A stretch of DNA of 64,000 bases from Rhynchopus euleeides (taxonomy: Eukaryota; Euglenozoa; Diplonemea; Diplonemida; Diplonemidae). The DNA is taken from positions 930,001-994,000 of the forward strand of contig OY723263.1 in assembly GCA_963210315.1 (NCBI GenBank), given 5' to 3'. The notes beneath the pieces were generated by a model. It did no database searches and was not told where the DNA came from. It saw only the letters and a program-made list of their open reading frames with translations. How positions within the stretch are numbered: position 1 is the first letter of the stretch; each line of letters begins with the position of its first letter. Made by a program: the position numbers and the translations under genes. Positions 9,531-20,900 of this stretch are shown here, piece by piece.

Positions 9531-10751
9531 TCAGACCACAGACGTGGAGGGGGACTCGTTCAGCCCGCACTCGTTGCTGCCGTAGGACACGCGGATGTAG
9601 CCAGACTCACCCCAGCTCGACCCCCACGAGTTCTTCACGATCCAGTAGTTGTCCCCGTACCCGACAATCAGCACACCGTGGTCCAGCTGGCACCTGCCCG
9701 AGCAGCAGTTCGTCATCACACCGCCAGAGTACGTCTGCCACTTGTTGGCGTCCACAGCGATCGACAGAGGGCCGCTCGTCGACACGAACGCCTTCATCTG
9801 TGCCTCTGTGTGCGTGATGTCCTTGTAGCTCGAGATCGTGGCACCCACCGTCTTGGTAGACACGTCCTCGCACGTGTGGCGGATCCCGAGCGACGACTTG
9901 TACGGGTACGAGGCCTCCGTCACGATCTGACCGCCGTGGTTCTTGATGAGCCACTTGAACGCGTTGTCCATCAGACCGCCGCCGCAGCCCGAGTCCACCT
10001 TGTCGCACGACACCAGCTCCTGCTCCGACACAGACGTCAGGGTCTTCCCGGAAAGCTGCCACTGGCCCTCAATCCCGCCAGTGGTACTGAATGCCCAACA
10101 GGATCCGCATTGTCCCTGGTTCTTCACGTGCGTCACTGTTTTGATAATGTGTTGTGGTGTTTTGGAAGGAGAGGGATCGAATCACAAGATGGAGAGGTGA
10201 TGCAACAAAACAGGCCTGTTGCTTGTGAGCCAAAGCCAGGGCAAACAAAAGCAACTCAACGCAGCCTTGCTGTGGAGGATGCCTTTGCTGCCCAAAGCGC
10301 TGCCCTCTATGCCACGGGAGCCATGTTGCGGCAAAGGAAGAACAGAACAACATTTGATAAAGGACGACATACCGGCACCCTTCGACCTCCAGTCCACAGA
10401 CGCCTGCACGGCCTGCTCCTCCTCAGCCGTGAACATCGGGGGCGGGCTCGCCTTCTGCGGGACCTGCAGGCTGTGGTACGCCTTGAACTCCTCCGCAGAC
10501 AGGTCGGAGAAGACGTTCATCCCGAAGGTGGCACCCTTCGTCTGCTCCTTCTCGAAGCGCGCCGCCTTCAGCATGTTGCCGGTGAAGATCCCGTAGCGGC
10601 GCTCCTCCTCCGCCAGGCTCGCGTAGCGCTTGCCGTGGTCGTTCTTGAAGCTGCGCCACAGCAGCTTCGAGTTCGCACGCACGTACTCCTCGCTGTACCC
10701 GTGCGCCTGTCCCGCCATCATGGCGCACACCAGAAGGGCTGCGGTACGCAT
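9531..10751 (-). CDS. Cathepsin L-like papain-family (C1A) cysteine protease preproenzyme, two exons (327 aa)
   Basis: Exons are 10373-10751 and 9531-10135. The intron at 10136-10372 (GTATGT..AACAG, 237 nt) falls in the codon after VDWRSKGA and restores the typical GAVTHVKNQGQCGSCWAF. Residues 1-18 (MRTAALLVCAMMAGQAHG) are a signal peptide. An I29 propeptide follows, with an ERFNIN-like helix (EEERRYGIFTGNMLKAARF) and FSDLSAEEF. The mature domain starts near VDWRSKGA. The catalytic Cys is residue 139, with His in LDHGVLIVGYG and Asn in WIVKNSWG; the GCGGGLMDNAF segment is also present. It should be an endolysosomal or secreted endopeptidase. Unlike cruzipain it has no C-terminal extension. 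Confidence 0.93.
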
Positions 10752-11875
10752 TGTCTTTGCTTCTTGTGTCGGTCTGATGTGAAGGTGGTCGTGGATGGAC
10801 TCGAATCATAGCAACGCTGAACTGATCCCTCTTTGGGTGCACACTTGGACAAAGCCGTGAAGGCCTGCCCCAAACAGCAACAAAGACACATTGCCATCTG
10901 AACTAAACCCGCGTACGAAGGAACTAGCTGGGACAATGATGTGGGATGTGGGCGGTGGGTGTTCATAGACCTTCGGTGTTTCTACAGATATCTACCTACT
11001 CTGTCAGGCCGGCACCTCCCATTTACGATGGTCCTCGGAACAACACCAGAAGGGTGTTGTGCTCTGGGATGGGAGTGGGACCGCCAACCAATCTACCGTG
11101 CAAGGGTGCAAGGGTGCAAAGGACAATCGACCACCACATGTAACAACCAACACACCACGCGATTTCTTTCCTCATGAGCGCATCGGGCCGTAGACAGTTG
11201 GTCTTCGGTCAAAACACAAACCCTCGCAAAGGGTTTTCGGCTGACATGATCGTCGAATACCTTCTGCGCCTTAAGCCCTTGGGGCAAGCCTGCATCAGAT
11301 CAGGGGACTCACAAGGCGTGACTTCGAGAGACAGTGAGATGACCCCCGTTGGCCCGTTGACCAGATCATATTGGGTATATAAATGAGGGGCGAACAGGTC
11401 AACCGCGTCGCATTGGCCTGGTCGCAATGGAGATTGTATCAGAAGCCAACCCTCAGTGCGGTCCGGAGGGGATGCGGGAAATGAAGGCAAGACAAACAGG
11501 GCCCGTTTCACCATGTGCCTCGGTGAGGTCAGCCGGTTGGCCTCACAGGCCCGGTGGCTGGAGTGCCGAATTGACCGACCCATGGCCCAACCCATCCATG
11601 CGATGTGCTGCCACGCTTGCTCATGAGTGGTTGGTGTGCTGTTTCTACGCACCTCGACCGATACGCGTCGTGCCAAACGGTTCTTTTTTTTTACAGTGAC
11701 CCCTGAAACAGGCTCATGCAAAAAATAACAAAAAAAACGGTAACACCGTGTGTCGAAGTGACAAAACAATCTAGCATCCAAAGGATATCTACGGTACGGG
11801 CTACCCGCCCGGCGGACTGGGGGAGGGGATGGGAAGAGGCAGGATGGTGGCACGGGCATCTACTTACAGGGGGTC
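10752..11875. other. Intergenic region
   Basis: No recognisable gene. A minus-strand frame at 11209-11859 is open but Arg/Pro/Ser-biased, without motifs, and lies in the likely 3'UTR of the kinesin. Confidence 0.35.
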
Positions 11876-14229
11876 TCAGCGGATCTTCTTCTGCATTGCA
11901 GTGGCAGACCGGACAGCCGATGTATTCTTGCTGAGCTGTGTGTGGGAATGGCGTGTTGTTGTGGAAGACGTTACACTCAACGACCGGGCTGGAAGTGCGG
12001 TCCCTCTGTGGCGTGTGCCAGTGCGGAGTGGGAGCTTTATCACGAGGGGCAACACAACAGGGGGTTCATGGGGGTTGGATCAACAGACTGAGAGAACCCA
12101 CACCAAACCATGGGGTATCCTGGGAACTTGCATACCGGGCTGAGCGCCTTCCTTGCGGGGGAGGTGGAGATCTTCCTGCGGGACACAGGCGGGGACTTGG
12201 AGGCCAACTGCCTGGTGCTCGGGCCGGGAGAGCGGGGCTTGCCAGTCCGTTTCATGGTGTGGCGAGCAGTGGCGGGCCACTCCAACTGCGTGTCGCGGCA
12301 CTGGCGCATCTCGCCAACCACACGCTCATTGACGATGCCCACCTTGCTGAGCACCTCGGTGATGTCCTCGATCTTGCGAAGCACCTCCTCGTTGCGGGGG
12401 GCATCCGCTGCCTCCTGGCGGCTCGTGCGCTCCAGCTGGGCAGCCCTCTTGCAGGCAGCAGCTTCAGAGATCTGTGCAGCCCGAAGCTGCTGCTGTGCCT
12501 CCGCAAGCTTACTGTGTGCAGCGTCTTCAGCAGCCTTGGCCTGGCGGGCCTCCTGCCGTGCCTGTGACACCTCGGCAGTGGCAGCTTTTGCAGTTGTTGC
12601 AGCGCCCTGAGCTTCTTCTGCAGCATGTGCAGCAGCCTTGTCGTGCTGCGCCAGTTTTCCGCGGATCGTCTCCATCTCGTGCGCCATCTCAGCGCGCACA
12701 GCCTCCTGTGCCTCTGTTACCGCTTGTGCGGCAGCCTTATCACGCTTCGACAGAGTTGTGCGAAGCGTGTCGATCTCACACGACATCTCAGCACGGACAG
12801 CTTCCTGAGCATCTGCCACTGCTTGTGCGGCAGCTTTGTCGCGCTGCACCAGAGTTGCGCGCAGCGTGTCAAGTTCCTGTGCCACCCCAGCACGCGCCGC
12901 TGCCTGGGCCTCTGCGGCAGCCTTCTCACTCCGAGCGAGGCTGGCACGCAACGTGTCGACCTCCTGTGCCAGGTCATGGCAGCGCTGCTGCATCATGTAG
13001 TCCAGCTCTCTGTGAAGCTGTGCTTCCGCCTCGAACTCCTGTATGGTATGCTCCATGCAGGCCGCAACCTGCACTGAAGTCTCTCGCTGTGCCTGTGGAG
13101 GAACGGGTGGTGATGTCGGCCGGCGTGGCGCGGTCTGACATACCTGCTTTTCTCGCTTTTCCGCGTCTGCAAGGTCATCCAGGTGCATCTGGTGCAGCTG
13201 CGCATGCGCATCCCACGACACAGTCCACGACCCGTCCGTCTCGTTCACCTTCACTGTGTTGTATACTACGCGTGCACGGTTGGCGAAGTGGATTGTGTAC
13301 ATGGTCTCTGCAAAGAAACGCTTTGCTGCAGTGACACAGCAGATGAGATACGTCTGTGCAGCACCCCCCAGCGAGTTTGCCAGCAGGCGCGTCAGCTTCG
13401 AGTCACGGTAGTTGACATGCTGCTGGCGGTCTGCCAGGGCGTGGATCACGTTGGTGAGTGCCAGGAGCGACTTGTTGATCGCCCCCCCCTCCCTCGCTGC
13501 ACTGCCGTCGTTGTACCCCGCAGCCTTCGCATTCTCTGACCCTGCAAGATCCACAAGGTTAAGCATGGCTGTGCGTGTCTTGCCCTGCGCAGTGTCTTGG
13601 CCCGTGATCATAATCCGGAACACTGTATGCGACCGCGACGAATGCTCATTCATGTCTGTGCGCGCCTTCCGCCTGTTCTCCTCCCCAACAAGCAGTGCCG
13701 CCTTGGCGTCTTCTGCAGTCGTTGCTGCCTCGTGGTGGAGCCCCACCACCGAGTCGCAGCCCACCTTCAGCTCCTTGTTGGACCCCGCCAGCAGGTCGAA
13801 GACCCGCTCGTTGTGTATCTCGAAGTACGACACCTCGACCCGGTGCCGCCACCCTGTCCGTGCACTGATATCTTCGAACAATGTCGACACAACACGTTCG
13901 GAGATTCCGGGATCGCTGTCACACCCCCGCATCGTGTGGGTCTTGCCCGTGGCTGTCTGCCCATATGCCAGGATGGTGCCTGACTTCCCGTCCAGCGCAG
14001 CGAGGGTGATATCACGCACCTCACCAAACACCTCCGTGTTGGTGCTGGTGGGGGAGAATACGCGCTGGAAAACGTACCCCTTCGAGCCCCGATCAGCATC
14101 CTTCCCTTGTAGGGGGCAGATGCGGTGGTCGGAGTAGTCCAGCACTGTGGCGTAGCCGTTCGTCATGTCAGGTGGGCCCTCCGTAACTGACGGGCGCAAC
14201 CTCACGAACACCTTGATCTTGTCCGTCAT
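11876..14229 (-). CDS. Kinesin with N-terminal motor and long coiled coil, two exons (717 aa)
   Basis: Exons are 12136-14229 and 11876-11935. The start at 14229 (MTDKIKVFVRLRP) puts the motor at the N-terminus; a TTTCAG acceptor-like site lies 41 nt upstream. The motor spans roughly residues 1-335: P-loop GQTATGKT 90-97, switch I NEHSSRSH 194-201, switch II LVDLAGSE 225-232, and NYRDSKLTRLL. A neck and linker follow, then a long Ala/Glu/Gln-rich coiled coil (about 400-640) made of internal near-repeats such as DTLRATLVQRDKAAAQAV. A Ser/Pro/Arg-rich tail follows. A GTATGC donor at 12135 and CACAG acceptor at 11936 (200 nt) join phase 0 to a short last exon (LSKNTSAVRSATAMQKKIR, stop). Without that splice the frame runs on to 12040. 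The subfamily is not clear; the N-terminal motor predicts plus-end movement. Confidence 0.88.
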
Positions 14230-15321
14230 TGTGCAGTGACCCCAAGGGCGGCACGCGCTGTGCACGACACCTGAAAGGCATGGGGGTGTGTGGAAGATGA
14301 GATGCAAGCAATGGGACACTTCAAGCGACAGCGGGGCCAACTTTCGACGGGTGTGGGATTGGGATACTGTCAACTGGTTTGGCGCAACTGCACGGGTGTC
14401 GTATGCAGAGGTACACGTCCGACCTGGATCGCGACACGTTAGGCTTACAGTTGCGTGTGTTCAAAGCAAACTATGAAACGGAGGGATCTCAGGGAGAAGG
14501 GGACAGACACAAGTGGCGATCTTCGAACGCTGAACACCTCACAGCCTGTCAGGCGTGTGGAGTGTTCGTAGGGATCCGCACGGTGAAAAGGTTCCGGATT
14601 TGGATACACTAAATTGTGAAGAACCTCTCCCAGACACACAGGCGTATAGTTGCATGGGATCCATTCTTGACAAGAAAACAAGAAAAAAAGGTGTTGACTT
14701 CGATGAATACGACAACAGTCTCAGACCCACACCTGCTGCACTCCCACACGGTGGTGTGCGTCAGGGGGTTCACGAGTGGCATCTCCCGCAGCTACCAACA
14801 GGACCGGCACGCAGTGTCTGCAAGCTGATGTCGCTGTTGTGAAGACAGCTGCTGTTGATAGTGCTTGTGAATGACACACCGCTAACATGCGGCAAGTCAC
14901 TCGACGTTTTGATTCGATAAAAAGAGAAGCCATACAGTGTCACTATCCTGGAAGGCACTTCACGATGTTTTGAGGGTCAAGAACAACCAATAGAAACACA
15001 CAACACAAGAACCACCCAATGACCGCACACAGCACACGCGACAGACAAGTAAAACACATTCCGGCTGCACCTCCCAACTTGTGATATTTCACATCAGATA
15101 GGAAGGCAGTCCCACTCACACGTCACACAGGCGGACACAGGAATGGTTTCGTGACGCGGGATGTGCGTTCGACCCGCAGCCGAAGGCTGCGAACATCCCT
15201 CGAAGGCCGGGGAGCCAAACGCAACCCACATGAGAAAAAACAAAACAAACGTGCCTGCCGCGTAGAAAGGTGCAGCAGACATGCAACAACAAATAGTGTG
15301 GCACACGACACTGCGATCGCA
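14230..15321. other. Intergenic region
   Basis: It holds the presumed kinesin leader next to 14230 (TTTCAG at about 14271). The rest shows no convincing coding sequence. Confidence 0.35.
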
Positions 15322-15830
15322 CTACGCCACGAGGCACGATGCCTCAAACTTGGCGTCCTCGACACACCTCCCAGCATCACCGCAGATCACCTCCGTGCAC
15401 CCGAGGTTGTCAAGGCACTGAGCCTGCTGCGTGTTGGGGTCTTCGACACACTGCTGCCAGTGCGAGCAGTCGAGCTTCGAGCAGCCGGTCGAGGCCCAGA
15501 AGTACTTGCACTGCCTGCGCCCGAAGAAGGACTTGCAGCTCGTGAGGAAGGGGCACTTGCCGTTGTCGTTCACACCGCACCCCGACGCAGGCTTGAGGCA
15601 GTACGGCTTCCCCTGGATCTCCACACACGACTTGCCCTTGTGCACGTCGCAGAGCACGTTGTCGCACGAAGTAGCCACGCCCGTCGGGATGCACACACCC
15701 GTGCCGTTCAGCAGGCTCCGCACGCACAGCTCCCCACTGCCGCACTGCAGACGCACACGGGTCCTCAGGGGGCGAGACACCCACACAGGCCCACAGCAGC
15801 CAGGCATGTCACTGCGAACAGCTTGTTCAT
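15322..15830 (-). CDS. Secreted cysteine-rich protein with EGF/follistatin-like Cys repeats; reading frame interrupted near the N-terminus
   Basis: The frame ending at 15322 encodes about four repeats of the form C-x-x-(V/L)-x-C-..-C-..-C, e.g. SCDNVLCDVHKGKSCVE, GCSKLDCSHWQQCVED and GCTEVICGDAGRCVED. A plausible signal peptide, MNKLFAVTCLAAVGLCG, starts at the ATG at 15830 but is in another frame and reaches a stop after about 22 codons. A 50 nt intron at 15745-15794 (GTGGGC..CTGCAG) would join MNKLFAVTCLAA to CGSGELCVRS in frame. That donor, however, breaks the GTATG rule seen elsewhere in the window. The alternatives are a real frameshift (pseudogene) or a base error, since an intermediate frame reads PPEDPCAS as expected before such a repeat. 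The binding partner is unknown; extracellular or endomembrane location is likely. Confidence 0.55.
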
Positions 15831-16128
15831 TGTGATGGCGTGTGTTGTCTTGTCTTGTCTGGAGTGTGATGGTGCACAATGCTCATGCATTCTCCCATGA
15901 GGCGAGCGCCACCAGGGACGTTGGCCCCATGGGGGATTGGAAAGACAACATCAACAGCAACAAGGGCCTGGGGAAAGGGCTGGGTGGGGCTGGGGACCAC
16001 GGGCACAGACTGGAGGCAGTCTTCACATTTATGTGCAATCAAGCAAGACGGTTTGCTTCGTCGACACAAACACGTCTGGACCTCTGAAGGACTGCCTGGG
16101 TGTAGACACGATGCTGTGGGTTAGGGTA
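15831..16128. other. Short intergenic spacer
   Basis: About 300 bp with nothing recognisable. It separates the Cys-rich gene from the shared iPGAM block. Confidence 0.3.
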
Positions 16129-17781
16129 TCAGCAGGTGGCAGAACGTTGTCAAATAAGGGACTTCTCGTAGAAGTCGGGGGACGCGAGACCCAGGAGGTT
16201 GAGGAAGGTTGCGGTGATGTTGGCAAGGCCGGGCTTGCGGTCGAAGTCGGAGTCGGGGCGGAAGCGCACGGACTCGGGGATGTCGCCGCCGATGCAGACC
16301 GGGACGGGTGCCAGTGTGTGCGACTTGCAGGCGACAGGCTCCTTCGTGACGGGGTCAATCTGTGGGGCCAGCGTCTTCTTCTGGCGCTGCACCATGTCGT
16401 CCGCGTTGCCGTGGTCGGACGTGACGAGCCAGCGCCCGCCGGCTGCCTCCGTCGCCTCCAGCAGCTCACCGAGGCACTTGTCCACCGTCTCGCACGCACG
16501 CACAGTCGCAGCCAGGTTCCCCGTGTGCCCCACCATGTCCGGGTTGGCATAGTTCACGCGGATCATGTCGAAGCGGCCGGACTTGAGCGCCTCCAGCGCC
16601 GCAGCAGTCACCTCCTTCGCCTTCATGTCCGGCTTCTCGTCGAACACCACCTTGTCGCTGGGCTCCTCGAAGTAGGTCTCCAGGTCCTTGTCGATGTACC
16701 CGGAGCGGTTCCCGTTCCAGAAGAAGGTGACATGCCCGAACTTCTGTGTCTCCGAGCACGCAAACGTGCGCACCCCGCTCTTGCACAGGAACTCCCCGCT
16801 CGTGTTCGAGATGCATGGGGCCGGGACGAGGTACTGCGTTGGCAGCTTCAGGTCCCCGTCGTACTGCATCATCCCGGCAAACTGCACGCGCGGGAAGCGC
16901 TTCCTGTCGAAGTGCGGGAACTCCTCGTACTCAAACGCCTTCGAGATCTCGATGACGCGGTCCGCACGGAAGTTGAAGATGCACACGGAGTCCCCGTCCT
17001 CGACGGTGCCCACAGGCTTCCCCGCCTCGTCCACAATCACGAAGGGGTGGAGGAACTGGTCCGACCCGTGGTTCCCCTCCGTCTTGTGCAGCTCCGTCAG
17101 CGCCTCCCCGAAGGTGCGGAACTTGTACTCCGCCTCTCCCAGCACGTGCGCCTTCCACCCGCGCTCCACGATGCCCCAGTCCGCCTCGTACCTGTCCATC
17201 GTGACGTACATGCGCCCGCCGCCCGACGCGACCTGCACGTCGCTCCCCTCGATCTTGGCCAGCTCCGTCTCCAGCTCCGCCGCGTACTCCACAGACGTCC
17301 TGTCGACCACGTCACGACCGTCCGTGAGCAGGTGCAGCCTGATGCGCTTTGCCCCAGCCTTCACCGCACCGTGCACCACGCTCACCATCTGGTCGAAGCG
17401 TGCGTGCACACCCCCCTTCGTCAGCAGCCCGATCATGTGCAGCGTGTGCCCCTCGAACCCCTTCTCGAGGTACTTCCACCCGGGGCTGGTGAACAGCGAC
17501 CCGTCCGACACTGCGTTGTCCACAAGCTTCGCACCCTGGTCCGCAACCTGCCCGCTGCCGAGGGCGTTGTGCCCCACCTCGCTGTTCCCCATGTCGTCGT
17601 CGCTCGGCAGCCCCACCGCCTTCCCGTGCGCCAGCACCGTGCGTGCACGCCCCTCCACCGACATCAGGCGGTCGTACACAGGCGTCTTCGCAACGTGCAC
17701 CGCGTTGTACTCATCCTTGATCTGAGATTCACCCCACCCGTCAAGGATGCACACAACCACAGGCTTCTCTGCCTTCGGGAT
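16129..17781. repeat. 1,653 bp block shared with 7235-8887 (iPGAM core)
   Basis: This is the partner of the block at 7235-8887. Flanks on both sides are unrelated to those of copy 1, so the similarity is confined to the catalytic core and about 20 bp of 3' sequence. Confidence 0.9.
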
Positions 17782-17976
17782 GCTCGCATGTGGAAGGAGG
17801 CGGTGCTTGTTCCGCGCCTTGAGCTCCTCCAGGTAGTCGATGCAGAACTGCAGGGAATCCACAGGCCGTGTCTCCATCACTGTGCGCAACATGTCATCGA
17901 TAATCTCCGCGAAGCCATGAGCCTTCAGGTACGCGACCGCAGTGGGATCGCATCCGTGATCCGCACCACCACTCAT
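16150..17976 (-). CDS. iPGAM: Cofactor-independent phosphoglycerate mutase fused to an RIIa-like dimerisation/docking domain (copy 2, 608 aa)
   Basis: The C-terminal 543 residues are the complete iPGAM core, identical to copy 1, with the catalytic Ser at residue 132 and all metal-binding motifs. The first 65 residues are unique. Residues 12-55 (AVAYLKAHGFAEIIDDMLRT, then VMETRPVDSLQFCIDYLEEL) have the two-helix pattern of the RIIa/DPY30 dimerisation-docking fold, including the proline-centred turn before the second helix. Such domains dimerise and dock to amphipathic AKAP helices, many of them in the ciliary or flagellar axoneme. The likely result is a dimeric iPGAM held on a flagellar scaffold for local ATP production. 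The ATG at 17976 is chosen because the RIIa motif begins just after it and CACACAG/CAGCAG acceptor-like sites lie 20-30 nt upstream. No intron is seen. Localisation is inferred. Confidence 0.9.
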   Translation of the reverse strand: MSGGADHGCDPTAVAYLKAHGFAEIIDDMLRTVMETRPVDSLQFCIDYLEELKARNKHRLLPHASIPKAEKPVVVCILDGWGESQIKDEYNAVHVAKTPVYDRLMSVEGRARTVLAHGKAVGLPSDDDMGNSEVGHNALGSGQVADQGAKLVDNAVSDGSLFTSPGWKYLEKGFEGHTLHMIGLLTKGGVHARFDQMVSVVHGAVKAGAKRIRLHLLTDGRDVVDRTSVEYAAELETELAKIEGSDVQVASGGGRMYVTMDRYEADWGIVERGWKAHVLGEAEYKFRTFGEALTELHKTEGNHGSDQFLHPFVIVDEAGKPVGTVEDGDSVCIFNFRADRVIEISKAFEYEEFPHFDRKRFPRVQFAGMMQYDGDLKLPTQYLVPAPCISNTSGEFLCKSGVRTFACSETQKFGHVTFFWNGNRSGYIDKDLETYFEEPSDKVVFDEKPDMKAKEVTAAALEALKSGRFDMIRVNYANPDMVGHTGNLAATVRACETVDKCLGELLEATEAAGGRWLVTSDHGNADDMVQRQKKTLAPQIDPVTKEPVACKSHTLAPVPVCIGGDIPESVRFRPDSDFDRKPGLANITATFLNLLGLASPDFYEKSLI

Positions 17977-20900
17977 TGTCGTGCTTCTGGCCACCTGCTG
18001 TGTGATTGCCATGTGGCCTTCTGCAGCCCGGTGCACTGCATATGCGTTTGCATCCAAGAAAACTCCACAACAAGCAAGAATCACGCCTGGGTCGTGCGCC
18101 CTAAACAGCCGGGTGAGCCGGGGATGGGTGACGGGGCGGGGGCGTTCCGTTCCTCTCCAGGCTGTTGTCTGAACCAGACAGGACAAAGACAGATATCATC
18201 GTTTGTTTTTTATGGCTGTTTGGTTTGAAAGGGTCGCTGCTGCTGCGGCATTTTGTTTGTTTCAAATCCACTCCTCATGCGCTTGTGGGGTCGGGGTGTG
18301 GGTGTGGGCGTGGGGTGCGGGGTCATATAAGTTTCTTTTTCTTGCAAAAGACATCGGCAGAGATGTGGCGGCAGATGACCCTCCCGCCGACACAGGTTCC
18401 GCCCAACATCTTTCCACAACAGGAATTCACCCCCATCGGCAATCCCTCATCAAAAGTAGCGATCGGACACCAGAACCGGGCACAGAATGGTGGAACGTGC
18501 CCTTGGTGAGAGCCTGACCTTCACATCGACCCACTTGCGCAGCTTGCGAGCACGGATGGCACTGAAAAATTGCCGAGAAGAAAGAAAACCATGAACACAT
18601 CAGCTCTATTGTCTGGGAGACACAGTGCTTGTGTGGAGATCGCACCCTTCAGTGCAGTCGACACAGCAAGAAGGCGCATGCACGGCACGTCTCGACCCAG
18701 CAGTGTGTATCCCGGCAAAGCCTCGGCACGAGAACCAAGGAAAGTGTCTAATTTTTGGAATTTCAGGAATTTCCGGAAAACATCCCCCCCGTGGCGAAAC
18801 GAAGAATGTGGTCTCCACGAACCCTGAATGTTTTTGACACTCCCCCCAGCTCTTCGATCTGCGGGACAACAAATACGGCAGGGGGCGGGGTGTGATTTTG
18901 CAACTGCAGATAGGGTCACAGTGAAATCACCCCCACACCCCCCGCACCCTCCCCTCCCCCCCCCCTCCCTCTCTCTCATCTCGCAAAGTATGCAGATCCA
19001 TTTGGCGAGAAGGCATGCGCTAGACATCTCTGTTGAAAGAAAAAAATACCCCACACACCCACGCGTTGGACGAGCAACCCAATGAGCAACGAGATTAAAC
19101 CACCTTGACGAGCACGTTGTAGCCACAGCAGGCCGGCTGTTGAACGCTCCGAACACACTGCCCGTGATACGGTCTCCAGCAGTGCAGTGCAGGGCGCCGA
19201 GGGAACTCTGGTTCAGACCTGACTGCCACACAGACACATCCACGACACTTTTCTTGAAGCAACCAGCTCTTGATGCGATTACTACCACGGACACTACGCA
19301 CTCCACCCCCCCTGCCACCCTTGACACAACAGAAACACCGATGCCAGAAGCCAGCAGCCACCACTTCGTGGGGCAGCGAGCGGTCCAGGGCTGGGCAGGG
19401 TCTACCCCTCGCAAAACGTGGTCACACGCGAACCGCCCCCGTTTCTGTTCTTTGGCACATTTGTAGATTTCTGGGGCTCGGCTGGTGTGTTGGGCACCCA
19501 CCACTTCCGACGTTATCGCGTGGTGATCAGAGGTTGCGAAGGGAACTTGCTGTTGTGTGTACCACATCAGACATTACACTTCACTTGCGTGCGACACGAA
19601 GATGGGCACCGGCGGTCCGAGAGGTATGCGTGTAGGGATCCATCCTCAAGCAGAGAGGCATCAGATTGGTCCTCGGTGCCCCCTCCACCACCAGCTGCAC
19701 GGGTGGGGGAGCTGCAACCCAGCACCCGTGCAATATTAACAAGAGTAAACACGCAAGTTCTCATATTGGCATTAGCAACAGAGGTGCGCTGGCAAACAAG
19801 ATAATGTCACACATAGCGCTGCACACATGGTTACAAATACACGAGTGGTGAAGAGGGGTGGGCGATGGGGAGGGGTGTGTCTCCTTCGGCTTCGCTCTGA
19901 GGTGCAGGGGGAAACAAATCTGGCAGCGAAAAAGAAATAACCCGTGTACATTTCAACCCAAGGCCTGGCTCTAAACAGGGTCCCTCCTCCCCTACCCCGT
20001 TTTCGCCGATAGAGATGATACTGCATAAAAAGCTCAAGTTTGTGTAGTTCGTGCGTAGTTCTGCGAAGTGGTTTATGCAATACCAAAAAGATCTTCAGGC
20101 CCTCGTATGAACATGCAGGTATAGTTCCAACGCTGGCGCAGGTATTTTTGTGACACAGAGCAAAGCCTCACACACACACACATACACGTGAATCCTTTTG
20201 GAAACCATCGGTGACACACCTGTAATTATGGGCAGGCCAGAGCACACTGAACAGCTTGCCCTTGATGTGATCTCCACTATGTGAACACACTCCGTCTCCC
20301 ATGCCCCCCCCCCCGGTCTCACCACACGCAGACCGGGGACAAGACAAGAGGGGGGATGTTGTGTGTGTGCGTGTATGGGGGGGGGGGGTAATAGAAAGAA
20401 ACAACCACTTCGTGCAGCAGAATGTAGGGTGGAACGGCTCACCGGCACTCCTGCCTGTTTCGATCGCCTGTATGTTGCTGATTTTTTTTGCATGCGGTTT
20501 TGTTTCTTGCCTCTGTGCTGTCTGTGCCTGTTGGCGTGTCAGATTTGTTTTTATATCCGTTGAGGTTGCCATGCCTCCAGACGCAGAACATATCCGCAAC
20601 AACCCATAACCCACCCGAGGGCTCAGCCACGACATGCATTCATGAAACCACCCCAGTCCAGAAGGCGGGGTGGGTGTGGAGGAGGTCACAAAGCAAGCGA
20701 GGCAAATATCCCAGGGGGGGGCATGCATCTCGAACAGGCCATTTGGCAGAGCCTGATTGGTGGTGTTGACTTGGTCTGTCACTGTTTTGTTTTTCTATTC
20801 GATTCTGACATGTGACAACGTGTTGCAGCGTGTGGTGGGGGAAAAAGATGGCGCAGGTATGTAGAAAGCACGATGCTGCAAAAAACGAAGTGGGGCGACA

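Noticed and set aside
11209-11859. 216-codon minus-strand frame downstream of the kinesin
   Set aside because: No domain and biased composition; it lies in the likely 3'UTR of the kinesin.
18521-19567. 348-codon minus-strand open frame in the gene-poor region
   Set aside because: No consistent coding composition or domain. It crosses G-runs and low-complexity sequence and has no supporting splice structure.
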